From contig CM034234.1 in NCBI GenBank assembly GCA_019916065.1, positions 16,817,520 through 16,881,519 of the forward strand: a stretch of DNA of 64,000 bases, read 5' to 3'. The notes beneath the pieces are model-generated. The model did no database searches and was not told the DNA's origin. It saw only the letters and a list, made by a program, of their open reading frames with translations. The position numbers were made by a program, and so were the translations under genes. Numbering within the stretch: the first letter of the stretch is position 1; the number at the start of each line of letters is the position of its first letter. Of the stretch, positions 47,177 to 58,374 are shown piece after piece. Origin of the DNA: Vitellaria paradoxa (lineage: Eukaryota > Streptophyta > Magnoliopsida > Ericales > Sapotaceae).

Positions 47177-48074
47177 TGTTGGGCATAATAATACTAAAGC
47201 TGTACTCTTGCCGAACAGGTTTAGTCTGGTGCCACGTGGCGCGGTGCCGAGCAAATTCACATAAGCCACTTAGCCACTTGCCGAGCACGTTCCGTCTGGA
47301 CACGTGGCATCCCGCCGAACAACTGATTATTGGCACGAGAGTTCCACGTGAGTGTTATACGTGAGTACACGATTTAGAGTTAGTGCTTCAAAGAGTACCT
47401 TGAACCTCGACATCAATAAACAATGTATAACCACGTGGCTATAGCCGAGGAATCTAGTTTGCTCGGCCTATCTGTCGATGGCCAGTAAATGTCAAACCTA
47501 GGGCCCACAGCCTTTAAAGAAGGCTCATGACCATAAATGCACCTTAGTTAGGATTGAACTAGGTACTTGTCTCTGGAGATGTAACTAAATCGGTCTATCT
47601 CGTCACGATTCGGTGGCTGATGCGACAAGAAGACAGTATGACCCTGAAATTCAGGTTGTAATGCCGTGTTAAACCGCCAGAAGCATTAAATGAAAGGCAC
47701 GGTGTATTAATGAGGGGTCTGAGGCATTAAATGAAGGGGAAGGGCATTTAAAGCAAGAGTGTAAAAGAGGGACACGGCAGTGTGCGTAATGTCGAGTCAT
47801 AGGAATGCTGTAATCATTACTCAGACCACTATATATGGGATATACTACTGAATCACAGAGGTAAGCTGACTATTGCCAACTTAAACTTTGACTTCTTTAT
47901 TTCCAGAAATCTTTCTTTCTTGGGTGACTTGCTGACTTAATCATCGGAGGGTTTTCCGGCCTGAGACCTCCTCTCCGGCCGTTACCTTTCTTTCTGTCTT
48001 TGTTCGGCAGGTCAGCGATTGCATTTTCGGTTGGCGTGGTCAGCAGTTCCGGCGGTAATTTCTGCTGCCGAACA
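47177..48074 (+). repeat. 5' LTR (898 bp)
   Basis: TG...CA ends. A TATA-like CTATATATGGGATA lies at 47,829-47,842, followed by ...CACAGAG|GTAAGC. Four CCACGTGG/CACGTGG G-box-type motifs are at 47,232, 47,300, 47,344 and 47,431, a cluster of the kind bound by plant bZIP/bHLH factors. The differences from the 3' LTR are at 47,387-47,388, 47,808, 47,982 and 48,026. Confidence 0.95.
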
Positions 48075-48076
48075 TT

Positions 48077-48094
48077 TGGCGCCCACCGTGGGGC
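48077..48094 (+). other. Primer binding site
   Basis: TGGCGCCCACCGTGGGGC begins two bases after the 5' LTR. A TGG start complementary to a tRNA CCA end is the normal minus-strand primer site. I cannot name the tRNA with certainty. Confidence 0.8.
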
Positions 48095-48170
48095 TCATTG
48101 TCTAGCCCATCATCGTGTTCACTAGCTTTTTTCTTGTTTCTTTGTTAAGTCTCCAGTATTTGTCCACATA

Positions 48171-50714
48171 ATGACTTCAGGAGGAAACACTACCCCACCA
48201 CCATCTCCACGGGCAGGAGACACTTCCACTCCTGCCAAAACTAAAGGGAGTGCGTTGGTTATCCGGACTCCAGGTCTGGAGTCCACCCGGAAAAGAAAAA
48301 CGGAGGATCCTCAGGTACTGAAACGGAGAGAAGAGCTGATGGCTAAGGCCAGTGAAAAGCAGGCAGAACTGGAGGAGATTCTGCTGGAATTGAGTAAGGA
48401 AAAGGGAAAACCCCCTGCTAGCCATAGCGCTGATTCTGGTCAATCCGACTCAGAATCTGATGAAAGTTACGATGCTCTTTACGATGACCCCACTGATGAG
48501 GATGACGGGGACACCCATGAACAGAAGGAGGTGCGCTTTCGCTCGCGACGTGATGTCTCTCCTTCCAGGAAGGACTCGCGCCGTGCTAAACCGGTCGCAA
48601 AACGTGACGTGAGATCCGATGTTGACGCGCCCATCAAAGCGCATCACCAAAGGAATTCCTCAAAAAAGATGCTGGAGGCGCACTCAGAGGAGGCGGATAG
48701 CTCGGACCAAGAAGAGCTAACCTTAAAGCGTAAGAAAGCGGGAAAGGCAAAGATGGAAGACTGGGGGCAAGCAGAGGAATGGAGTGCTCAGGGCCAGAGC
48801 ACACGAATGATGGCAAGGAAAGCCTTGGGGCGAATCTCTGCCTCCCCATTCGTCGATGAAATAATTGATGCGGAGCCTCCGGAGAAATTCCAAACTCCGA
48901 GGCTTAATCTCTACGATGGGAGAACTGACCCCCTGGCCCACTACCGTCACTACATGCAGGCCATGACATTATGGAATAGCAACGACCACCTCATGTGCAA
49001 AGTATTCCCTTCTAGTTTGGGAGATACAGCGCTTCAATAGTTCCATAAACTGCCCCCTGGCAGTATTCGGTGTTGGCAGCAACTGGCGAAGGAGTTCGTC
49101 ACCCGGTTTCTGGCTAACACAAAACAGCCCAAAACCGCTGACGTTCTCCTCACAATGAAAAGAAAGTCCGAGGAATCATTGAGAGATTATTCCCGCCGCT
49201 ACCTGGAGCTCTACAATGAGGTGGGAGAATGCTCGGAGCAATTGGCGGTCACCTCGTTTAAATTGGGGCTGCGGAATGAGGATAGGCTGTGGCTCTCCTT
49301 GACCAAAAAGCCAGCGGCTAACATGTCAGATCTTATGTGCCGAATCGAGAAGTACGCCAAGGTGGAGGATGAGACACAGCCGGCCGAACAAAAAGAAAGG
49401 AGATCCCATGGCCAGACAAGAGAGAAAAGACGGGGAGACGGCCGCCGATTCATTGACGAGGGGAAGTCCGTTTTTGAAGCGGTCAATACGGTGTTCAAAG
49501 AGCCAATCTTCAAGATCCTACCCCAAATAAAAAATAGGCCATATTTCAGATGGCCCAGAAAGCTGCCGGATTTCCCTGGAAAGGAGAATTTCAAAAACTA
49601 CTGCGCGTATCATCAAGACAAGGGGCATCGCACCGGAGCCTGCCGATCGCTACGACATCATCTGGAGGAATTGGTGCGCAGAGGCCACCTTAAAGAGTTC
49701 ATCGACGAGGGTAGAACTAGAGAAGCAGCCCCACAGGATAGAGAGCCAAGGAGGCAACGAGAAGAGACTGTCGAGGAGGAGGCAGCCGAAGAGGCTCAAC
49801 CCCCACCAAGGGCCAGGGCGCGCAGAGATGTCCCGAGACCTGCAGTCATCCACGTGATTCATATGGAATGGCGACCCCAGAGTGTCATCAATCATGTCCC
49901 TAATCCACCAAGTAAAGAAATCTTGGGCGTCGCGGGTCAGCCGAACAAGCGTCCAAGGACAGCCGCCATGGAGGAAATCACTTTTCATGAAGACGAGCAT
50001 CCTGGTGTTCAGCTGCCGCACAATGATGCCCTAGTGGTCACTCTGGGCATGTTTAATTCAGAAGTAAGGAGAATCCTGGTAGATGCAGGAAGCTCAACAG
50101 AAGTTATGTTCCTGAGCTTATTTAAGAAGCTCGGATTAACTGAAGAAGATCTGGAACTGGCAGAATGCCCGCTCATAGGATTCAATTCTGCTCCTGTCTG
50201 GCCTCTGGGCAGAGTCGTCATTCCTGTCCGCGTGGGTCCGGTGGAGCAAGAGGTTGAGTTCACTGTTGTGGATTCCCCCTCTTCCTACAATGCTATAGTA
50301 GGGAGATCGTGGATTCACGCTCTGAAGGCGGTCCCCTCAACCTACCACCAGGTGCTGAAGTTCCCCTATTGCGGGGAAGTGATTTCTATTTTGGGGGATC
50401 AGAATACCTCCCAAAAGTGTTTCTCTGCAGCCCTAAAGTCCAAAATGATCCCCGAACAAGTCCAGCTGGCGGAACTACCCGAGGACACACCAAAGATCGA
50501 TGATGTCGGTGGTGATCCGCAGATGAAAGCCACAGAGGGTTTGGAGAAATATCAAATTGGCCCGGTTGAGGATGATAGATTCTTCCTGATCGGCGCCAAC
50601 CTGAGCGCCGAGGAAAAACTAGAGCTAACGGAGATGCTCTTGAAGAATATTGGAACGTTCGCCTGGACTCCACACGAAATGCCAGGCATTTCCCCCCGAG
50701 GTCATGACTCATAA
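48171..50714 (+). pseudogene. gag-protease ORF with an in-frame stop
   Basis: One frame from the ATG at 48,171 to a TAA at 50,714, interrupted only by TAG at 49,038-49,040. The N-terminal part is charged and Ser-rich. The Retrotrans_gag domain (about 48,900-49,330) contains the stop, where the family normally has a Trp. A CxxHxxxGHxxxxC knuckle (CAYHQDKGHRTGAC) is at 49,600-49,641. The protease active site VDAGSS is at about 50,079-50,096. The product would form the nucleocapsid particle and process polyproteins. The single stop is either a nonsense mutation or, less likely, a readthrough codon. At the 3' end the frame changes in a run of six C (50,692-50,697). Confidence 0.85.
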
Positions 50715-52060
50715 GTTGAATGTGAATCCGAAGGTAAAGCCTGTGGTACAAAAAGCAAGGCGATCAGCTCTGCAACACGCAGAAGCTGTCATTGAGGAGG
50801 TCGGCCGACTGTTAGAGGCGGAGGCCATTCGGGAAGTCTCAAACCCGGAGTGGTTAGCTAATACGGTCGTGGTCAAGAAAAAGAATGGGAAGTGGAGAGT
50901 CTGCGTAGACTACACAGACCTGAACAAAGCCTGCCCTAAGGATCCATTCCCCCTGCCAAAGATCGACCAACTCGTTGATTCGACTGCTGGATGTTCCAGG
51001 ATGTCGTTCCTGGACGCCTATAGGGGATATCACCAAATCCCTATGTTCGGCCCTGATGAGGAAAAAACTTCTTTCATAACCCCGCGAGGCATATACTGTT
51101 ACAGAGTTATGCCATTCGGGCTGAAGAACGCTGGAGCCACCTATCAACGGCTGGTTACAAAAATATTCAAAAAAGACCTCGAGCAGACGATGGAGGTCTA
51201 CATTGATGATATGGTGGTAAAAAGCAAGGAGCCGAACACACACCTCCAACATCTCCAACATGTTTTCTCTACCCTTGATCGGTATGGGTTAAAATTAAAT
51301 GCTGCCAAGTGTGCCTTCGGAGTTGGCTCGGGTAAATTTTTGGGCCACTTGGTGAGCAGAAGGGGAATTGAGGCTGATCCCGAGCAAATACGTGCCATCC
51401 AATCTGTTTCACCCCCGCGCACAAAAAAGGAGGTACAGAAGCTCACAGGGATGGTGGCGGCACTCAACCGGTTTATTAGCAGATCATCCGACAAGTGCCG
51501 GCCATTCTTTAGACTGCTCAAAGGGGCCAATAAGATGCAATGGGATGCTGAGGCGGATGCGGCACTGGAAAAGCTTAAAGAATACCTAACAACTGTCCCG
51601 ATATTGTCAACACCGCAGCCAGGGGATATTTTGCAGCTATATCTGGCAATCTCAGAGCATGCAGTCAGTGCCGTCTTGCTGAGAGAGCAACAAGTGAAGC
51701 AGCATCCTATTTACTATGTGAGCAAAACAATGCAAAGAGCAGAGACCAGATATCTGCCCCTAGAGAAGTTGACCCTGGCACTAATAATGGCATCCAGGAA
51801 GCTAGCCCATTATTTCCATGCACACACCATTCAAGTTGTCACCGATCAGCCAATTGGCCATGTTTTAAAGAGGGCTGATGTATCGGGCCGACTAGCAAAG
51901 TGGGCAGTTTCCCTTGGCGCATTCGACATAAAGTTCATCCCAAGAACCGCGATAAAGGCTCAAGTCCTGGCCGATTTTGTAGCAGAATTTTCCACACCAG
52001 CCTGTGGTCAGACAAAGAAGTATGGCATGTTGAAATATAGTCTGCCCCGGCCGAACATAA
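50698..52060 (+). pseudogene. Reverse transcriptase and RNase H (pol part 1)
   Basis: Continues from gag-protease in the +1 frame after the C run, with an overlapping open frame 50,650-52,125. RT motifs in order: WRVCVDYTDLNKACPKD (about 50,893), FLDAYRGYHQI (51,007), MPFGLKNAGATYQ (51,110) and the catalytic YIDDMVV (51,199-51,219). The RNase H region (about 51,620-51,860) has its first acidic position as Glu (LAISEHAVSAVLL), fitting the weakened RNase H of Tat elements. A frame break lies between about 52,030 and 52,070. Confidence 0.9.
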
Positions 52061-52603
52061 TGAGGCCGAACAAACTTGGCAAATCGAGGTTGATGGGTCT
52101 TCGACTAGAAAAGGAGGCGGCGTAGGCATAGTTCTGACTACACCAGAAGGGGTCTCAATAGAATATGCAATAAAACTCGAGTTCGAAGTCACTAATAATG
52201 AGGCGGAGTATGAAGCTCTCCTGCCTGGACTCGACATCGCTCGGCGGCTGATGGCAGATGATATCGTAGTAAGGACTGACTCTCAGTTGGTTGCCAACCA
52301 GCTAAAGGGTGAGTATATGGCTAGAAGTGAAAAGATGGCAGAGTATTTAGAAGCAGCAAAGAAGAGAATTGAAGGCTTCAATAAAGCTAGCGTGGAGCTC
52401 ATTGGCAGGGATCATAACGCTCATGCTGATGCACTTGCAACGCTAGCCGCCTCTTCTCGAATAAGGCTAACTGACCAGGTCTTTATGGAAGTCATAAAAA
52501 GGCCGAGCATAACGAAAGACGTAGAGGTAATGTGTGCTGACCCAGCCCCATCTTGGATGGATCCAATCATTACTTACTTGAAGACGGAACACTTCCCGTA
52601 GAG
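52061..52603 (+). pseudogene. Second, archaeal-type RNase H (pol part 2)
   Basis: Frame of gag; the Met-start open part is 52,251-52,601. Motifs: VDGSSTRKGGGVGIVL (52,089), NNEAEYEALL (52,195), VVRTDSQLVANQL (52,266) and GRDHNAHADALA (52,405). These give the D-E-D-D acidic set of RNase H. An additional RNase H of this type after RT is diagnostic of the Tat lineage. A one-base break near 52,578-52,584 separates it from integrase. Confidence 0.88.
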
Positions 52604-53791
52604 AAGATAGAAGCGAAGAAACTAAGAATAAAAGCCGCCAGGTTTTGGCTGTCTCCTGATCAGAAGTTATACAAAAAGTCATTCACAGGCCCCTATCTCC
52701 TTTGTGTTCATCCCGATAAAGTGCAAGACTTTCTTTACGAGCTTCATGAAGGTGTCTGTGGAGCACATACTGGGGGCAGATCACTGGCGCACCGAGCAAT
52801 TACTCAAGGGTATTGGTGGCCGAAGATGGGATATGACGCTCAGGCCTATGTTCGGAAATGCAAGAAATGTCAGAAGTTCGCTCCCATTCCTCATCAGCCA
52901 GCCCAGGAACTCAGCCCGCTTACCAGCCCTTGGCCGTTCGCTCAATGGGGACTTGATATTGTGGGACCTCTGCCTTCCGCTTCGGGAAATAGAAAGTTCT
53001 TAGTGGTCGGCACCGACTACTTTACTAAGTGGGTGGAAGCAGAACCCCTAGCTCACATCAAAGATGCTGATAGCATTCGATTTATTTGGAAGAACATCAT
53101 TACCAGGTATGGCATCCCTAGGACACTTATTTCCGACAATGGGACGCAATTTGACAGTGCCCCGTTTAGGGAATATTGTTCTAGATATGGAATCAAGAAT
53201 ATTTACTCTACACCAGCTTACCCCCAAAGCAACGGTCAAGCTGAGGCAACGAACAAAGTCATTCTCAATGGGATTAAGAAAAGACTGGAAGCGACAAAAG
53301 GAAGATGGGTGGATGAATTGCCATCAGTACTGTGGACCTACCGAACAACCCCTAGAAGATCAACCGGAGAATCTCCCTTCTCTCTGGCTTACGGTGTCGA
53401 AGCCGTCATACCCTTAGAAGTTGGCCTCCCGAGCATCAGAACCCTATCATTTGACAGAGGGGAGAATGATCAAGCTATGGGAATAAGCCTGGATCTAATT
53501 GATGAAAGAAAGGAACTGGCAGCAGTAAGGTTAGCCAACTACCAGCAAGAGACAAGGAAGAAATTTAATAAAGGGGTCAGACGTAGAGAATTCCGTACTG
53601 GCGATCGGGTGCTGAGAAAATTGATGGGAAGCAGGAAAGATCAAACTGAAGGAAAGCTAGGAGCTAATTGGGAGGGACCATTCACCGTCTCTGAGGTGCT
53701 CGGCAATGGCGCCTACAAGTTAATTGACATGGAGGGAAAGCCAATCAAAAGACCGTGGAATATAGCCCATCTAAAGTTGTACTACCATTAA
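52580..53791 (+). CDS. Integrase (pol part 3)
   Basis: Open frame 52,553-53,791. The zinc-binding HHCC region is ELHEGVCGAH ... CKKCQKF (about 52,739-52,873). The catalytic core holds D in WGLDIVGPL (52,945), D in LISDNGTQFD (53,128) and E in SNGQAEATNK (53,230). The C-terminus has a GPF-type segment (WEGPFTVSEVLGNGAYKL) and no chromodomain. The domain is uninterrupted but lies in a third frame relative to the upstream pol parts. It inserts element cDNA with a 5-bp staggered cut, matching the GAGTT duplication. Confidence 0.9.
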   Translation, partial: EDGTLPVEKIEAKKLRIKAARFWLSPDQKLYKKSFTGPYLLCVHPDKVQDFLYELHEGVCGAHTGGRSLAHRAITQGYWWPKMGYDAQAYVRKCKKCQKFAPIPHQPAQELSPLTSPWPFAQWGLDIVGPLPSASGNRKFLVVGTDYFTKWVEAEPLAHIKDADSIRFIWKNIITRYGIPRTLISDNGTQFDSAPFREYCSRYGIKNIYSTPAYPQSNGQAEATNKVILNGIKKRLEATKGRWVDELPSVLWTYRTTPRRSTGESPFSLAYGVEAVIPLEVGLPSIRTLSFDRGENDQAMGISLDLIDERKELAAVRLANYQQETRKKFNKGVRRREFRTGDRVLRKLMGSRKDQTEGKLGANWEGPFTVSEVLGNGAYKLIDMEGKPIKRPWNIAHLKLYYH

Positions 53792-53924
53792 TTTTTTCTT
53801 CACATTTGTTGACTAAAGACTTTGTACGTATATTGAAAAACAATCCTTTTTACAAAGCAAAAGCAAACTCAAAAGCTTGAGATCACTCCCTGCTCAACAA
53901 AAAGACGCCACATCACTTTGGGTG

Positions 53925-54560
53925 GTGGCATGGAAAGGAGCCATGCTCGGCTTCCCGAGCATTGGTACGAAAAGAATGCCCCATCTCCATCGATGTTGGC
54001 ACATTCCTGGTTTATTTAATAACCAGGAAATACTCTTTAGGCTGAGATTTAATTCCTCAGTCTTCTGAAAAGAATTATCAAAAGAAGCCACGCTCGGCTT
54101 GCCCAGCGTTGGCACATTCCTGGTTTATTTAATGACCAGGAAATACTCTTTAGGCTGAGATTCAATTCCTCGGTCTTCTGAAAAGAATTATCAAAAGAAG
54201 CCACGCTCGACTTGCCCAGCGTTGGCACATTCCTGGTTTATTTACTGACCAGGAAATACTCTTTAGGCTGAGATTCAATTCCTCGGTCTTCTGAAAAGAA
54301 TTATCAAAAGAAGCCACGCTCGGCTTGCCCAGCGTTGGCACATTCCTGGTTTATTTACTGACCAGGAAATACTCTTTAGACTGAGATTCAATTCCTCGGT
54401 CTCCTGAAAAGAATGATCAAAAGAAACCCATGCTCGGTTCGCCGACCATTGGTACAGAAAGAACCCACATCATTTCTGATGGTGGCCCAATCTTGATTTA
54501 TTCATTGACTAGAAACGATTTTTAAATCAAGATTCGATTCCTTGGTGCGTTAAAGAAGCA
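53925..54560 (+). repeat. 113-bp tandem repeats between pol and the antisense gene
   Basis: Units start near CCACGCTCGGCTTGCCCAGC at 54,088, 54,201 and 54,314, a period of 113 bp. Diverged units start near 53,941 (spacing 147) and 54,427. Each unit contains TTGGCACATTCCTGGTTTATTTA and ACCAGGAAATACTCTTTAG, themselves an imperfect inverted pair (CCTGGT...ACCAGG). Tandem repeats in this place are common in Tat elements. No ORF. Confidence 0.9.
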
Positions 54561-55015
54561 TGTTCTCAAGAGCTCAGCGCCAGTATCATAAAGGTACTCT
54601 TTTCCGATGCTCGGCATGAGATTAAAAAGCGAAGATTTATCAGAAGGTAGTTATCTCCGTTATTATGAGAAAGAGGACAGCCGAACTTATCAAGGTACGT
54701 GAGATTTATTAAAGTTATGTCTCTTTAACGAAAGCTTGAAGTCATTTTATGAAAAGCAAACTACTACATTAGCTTGTTACCTCTGAAGGGCTTACTGTTT
54801 AAAGTATTTCTGTTAAGAATTATGTTTGCTCGGCAAAGTGGTACAAATCCAGACATCATACATACTTCAATACAAAGAACAAAATATGTAAACAGAAAGA
54901 CAGACTGTCAATAGGGGACAATTCATAAGCTTTTATTATATGCCTCAGAGTACGGTTACAATACATTTTACATAACTATCAATCGAAAAAGCTACCCTAA
55001 CTCTAAGACGAGGCA
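54561..55015. other. Non-coding part of the LTR element
   Basis: No gene seen. On the minus strand it would be the 3' UTR of the antisense gene; a poly(A)-signal-like AATAAA is not obvious. Confidence 0.5.
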
Positions 55016-57867
55016 TTAACATTTGTTGTAAGGGTTTGTAGCTACTTCGTGGGAAAAAACGTCAAGGTATTCCTCGGCTGCACTCCTTATTATTTCATCA
55101 GCTAGCCAGCTAAGGCATTCCCCAATCAACTCATCGGCAGTTCTAAAGAAACAAAGACAGAGAAAAATAAAACAAGATTAGAGAGGAGTCAAACTGCGTT
55201 CATTCATTTGGAATTAAAAGTTCAATATTATTACATCAGGAACAAAAAAAAAATACATATATGCTCACTTCTCTCCTCCCTTAGTAGGATCACTCTCCAC
55301 AATTAAATCAACTTGTTCAAGCACTTGGGAGGTGTCCTTCTGGGCACTATCCACCTCAACCTCCCCCTCGTCGATTGTTTCTTCGGCAGTATGAATTGAG
55401 GGAGTTTGAGGGGGACGCTCAAAGCTGAATTGAGGGATCGGGCGCTCTGGATCAGGATAAGGGACCTCCTTGTATATGGGGTTGGTGGGATCAACATTGT
55501 TCTTCTTCATTGCGGCCTCCCAACCCTCAAGAAAGAAGTCGTTGTGAGCATCCCTCATCTGATCCACGCAATCGTTAATCTGGGCTTCCACCTCAGCTTT
55601 GGCCTTGTCCTCGGCTTCTTAGAGGGCAGCTTCTTTCTCTGCCAGGGCTCGAGTCTTCAGTGCAAGCTCTGCCCGAAGGTTGACAAGCTCTTGCTTTGAT
55701 CTCTCTTGCTCGGCCCTGGAAGCCTCCAACTCCTTTAAGAGTAATTCCTGCCCAGTCTTCGTGGAGGACAACTCAATCTCGGCCTTGGAAAGTTTGCCCT
55801 TGACCACCAAAAGCTCTTCGTCTTTATGATTTAGGATCTTATCCATAGATTGTACACGAGCTATGCTTCCAGCAACTTGGCCAAGGGCAGTGTTGAGTTG
55901 ATGCTCAATCTCTTTATTTTCATCTCGAAACTGACTCCTCTCTTTTGCCAGAGCGTCATTGCTGGATTGGAGGTTCTTGTTCTCCTTCTCCAAGGACCTC
56001 ACGCTCGCTTTCAACTCCCTTATTTCCGTCTTATCTAGCTCGGCTCTGGTTTCGAATGCTCGGCTCCGGGCAATTAACTCCATTGTCTGGAGAGAAGTCT
56101 GCAGAAAGAACAGAAAGTTAGGAAAAATTATAATAACGAAAGGATTCACATAAAGGAATATTATAGTACTTACAGAGATGATGTTCTTCATCAGAGTTTT
56201 GTGGATATCCTCCGTCCTATTCTTCCTCGTGTTATGAACGTCCCGAGGAGGGAGGATACCCTTGAGATACTCCTCGGCATGGTTGAAGGCAGTGTCTTGG
56301 ATAGTGAAGGGACGGCCTTGAGGGTGTTCGAGGCTGGGAATAAGGATTTCTGGAATAAATGGAGGGGAGTCTCGAACCGGATTGGCCGGATACTCGATGG
56401 CCAGAGGCACGGGCCCAACTGGTTGAGCAGGTAACGGCTCGGAGGTTCTCGGTGGTGCGTCTTTAGTGGGTAGCACGACCTTGGAAGGTGCTGGCCCCCT
56501 CGCGGCGTCCTCCTTCGGCAGCTGCTCCTGCTCGGCCGTTGGAGCCGCGTCCGCAGATTGCGTCTTGGCCCTCTTCTGCTCAGGAGGACCAGATGGCCTC
56601 TTCTGAGCTGCCTCCTGCTCCTTCCCCTTCTCCATTTTCACCTTCATTATCTGCTCGGCAGTTGAAGGAGCAGGGGCTCTCCCCTCATCAGTCTTCCTCT
56701 TCCCACCAGCCTTTTGTTCGTTGGCCTTCTTCTTCTGGGCCTCTCCACCCCTTTGTTCTTTTGCTTTTGCCATGGCAAGCTTCTTGTAATCGATCTTCGG
56801 GGCCATGACTACTTCTTCTTCTTCCCCTTCTAAGTCTGAGAAGTAATCGAAAGCAGGGGGGATCTCAACTTCTTCCTCTTCCTCTTCCTCTTCCTCCTCG
56901 TCCAAAAGAACAAACTGTCGCTTCCTCGGCTGTTCGGAAGGCTCAGGAACTGCAACTTGAGGGGCTTGAACTTGCTCGGCAATGAGTGGAATAGCGAATG
57001 GAGGGGGGCGAGTCCACCCTGGATGCCTTAAGGCGTAGTAGTTCTCTTTCTCTTCAGCAGAAGCCCGAAACCACCACTGAAGACGCCTAATAGCCTCCGA
57101 GGTTGCGAAACCTTGAGGGGGGCAATGAACGTCTGATGAGAGGGGGTGAAGTTGAACAAAATTGGAACCGCTCTAGCGAAGTGATATAAATCTGGACCCC
57201 CGAGGAATTTGAACACCTCCTTCAAATGGTCCTTGTCAGCACGAATGCCAGTAGCCCAGAACTTCTTTAACTGAACACCTGCACAGATATTAAATCAAAC
57301 AGTTAGTATGCTTAGAAGTAAGGGTAAAGAAGAATAAGAACTGGTAGGATTTGAAATCAACCAACCTGGGCCCAAAGAAACCCGAGGGACGATTGGAAAA
57401 CGATCTTCGTCTGGATCGTGTGTCCAGTGACCTGTGACGACGCACAGGTCACTTTCCGACTTAATCGTATCAGGCAGCATGTGGACCAAGGCCTTTTCTG
57501 GTCGGGATTTCAGGTACCACCTGTTCTCATCCTTCCTCACCTTCTGGATTGAGTAACAGTAAAGAAGATCGTACTCGGATATGTGGAATCCATATCGCCT
57601 GTTTATTTCTATTACCCCATTAACGATTCTATAAAAGTTGTGGGTGAGGTTCCTAGGGCCAAGGTCCAGAATGCTCATCATAGAGCGAAGAAAGGGGTGC
57701 AGGGGGAACCTAAGGCCACCTTCGGTGATTGCCACTATGGGGAATTCCCCTGTTTCACGCTCGCCTTGTTCGGCGAGCCTGATACCTACGTTCTGAGGAA
57801 TCTGGTATTTCTCCTTGAAAATCCTAACTTTCTCTTCAGAACTTAGCTCGTTTGCGAGTCTACCCAT
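55016..57867 (-). pseudogene. Spliced antisense gene inside the LTR element (putative gypsy-type transposon domain plus coiled coil)
   Basis: A four-exon model on the minus strand: 57,867-57,366, 57,278-56,174, 56,098-55,269 and 55,142-55,016. The introns (57,279-57,365; 56,099-56,173; 55,143-55,268) are 87, 75 and 126 bp, with GT and AG ends and coherent phases. Exon 1 encodes a globular domain (MGRLANELSSEEK, YRIVNGVIEINRRYGF, ALVHMLPDTI) of the type annotated in plants as 'putative gypsy type transposon' (PF04195-like, from memory). Exon 2 has a poly-Glu stretch and Lys/Ala/Gln-rich linker, exon 3 a long coiled coil (TSLQTMELIARS to NLRAELALK), and exon 4 a short acidic end (NPYNKC). Two faults: a frame change in a six-G run at 57,117-57,122 and an in-frame TAA at 55,619-55,621. 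Antisense ORFs are known in Tat elements; their function is unknown. Confidence 0.75.
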
Positions 57868-58360
57868 AACGGAAAATTTGAAGTAAAAAGAGTATTAACT
57901 CACCGGGAACGAAGAACGACGGGAAGGGTGAAAGCTCGCGAAGACGAAAACTCAGAGGGAAAGAAGCAAGGGAAATCTGATAACTCAAATCGCGGAAAAG
58001 AAGTAAGAGAAGATGAATCAGGTATATATGTATATGCGTATGTATCTGTGAGGGTAACCGAAGCGTTTCCAGCGAAAAGGCAATGGGCGGTAGAAATGGC
58101 ATTTATTGCCCCCTCAATTTTTAAATTTCTGACCATTCACGTTTTAACACCTCATATCTGGGAAACCGCGTAAGCGGCGCAGCAGATGAAAAGCTGAAAG
58201 GGCACTGCGCGTGTCGTCACGAGGAGAGAGAAAAGTCCAATCAGATTTGATACGCGTCAGGGACATACTAAACGACAAACTGCGTAGGAGGGTTGAAGGA
58301 TCAGGGAGGTAAGGTTATTCTGCTCTGCTACTCTGCTCGGAAAATATCTTTTCTCGACCA
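57868..58360. other. Region between antisense gene and polypurine tract
   Basis: Probable 5' leader and promoter of the antisense gene on the minus strand. It is pyrimidine-rich on that strand (57,900-58,010), with an AT-repeat TATA candidate near 58,023-58,045. No ORF with support. Confidence 0.4.
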
Positions 58361-58374
58361 GAGTGGGGGCAAAA
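58361..58374 (+). other. Polypurine tract
   Basis: GAGTGGGGGCAAAA directly abuts the 3' LTR. It is the expected plus-strand primer, slightly interrupted by T and C. Confidence 0.8.

Noticed and set aside
47060..47336. Minus-strand frames across the 5' LTR boundary, repeated at 58,328-58,534
   Set aside because: They arise from LTR sequence; the same frames appear in both LTRs and have no coding meaning.
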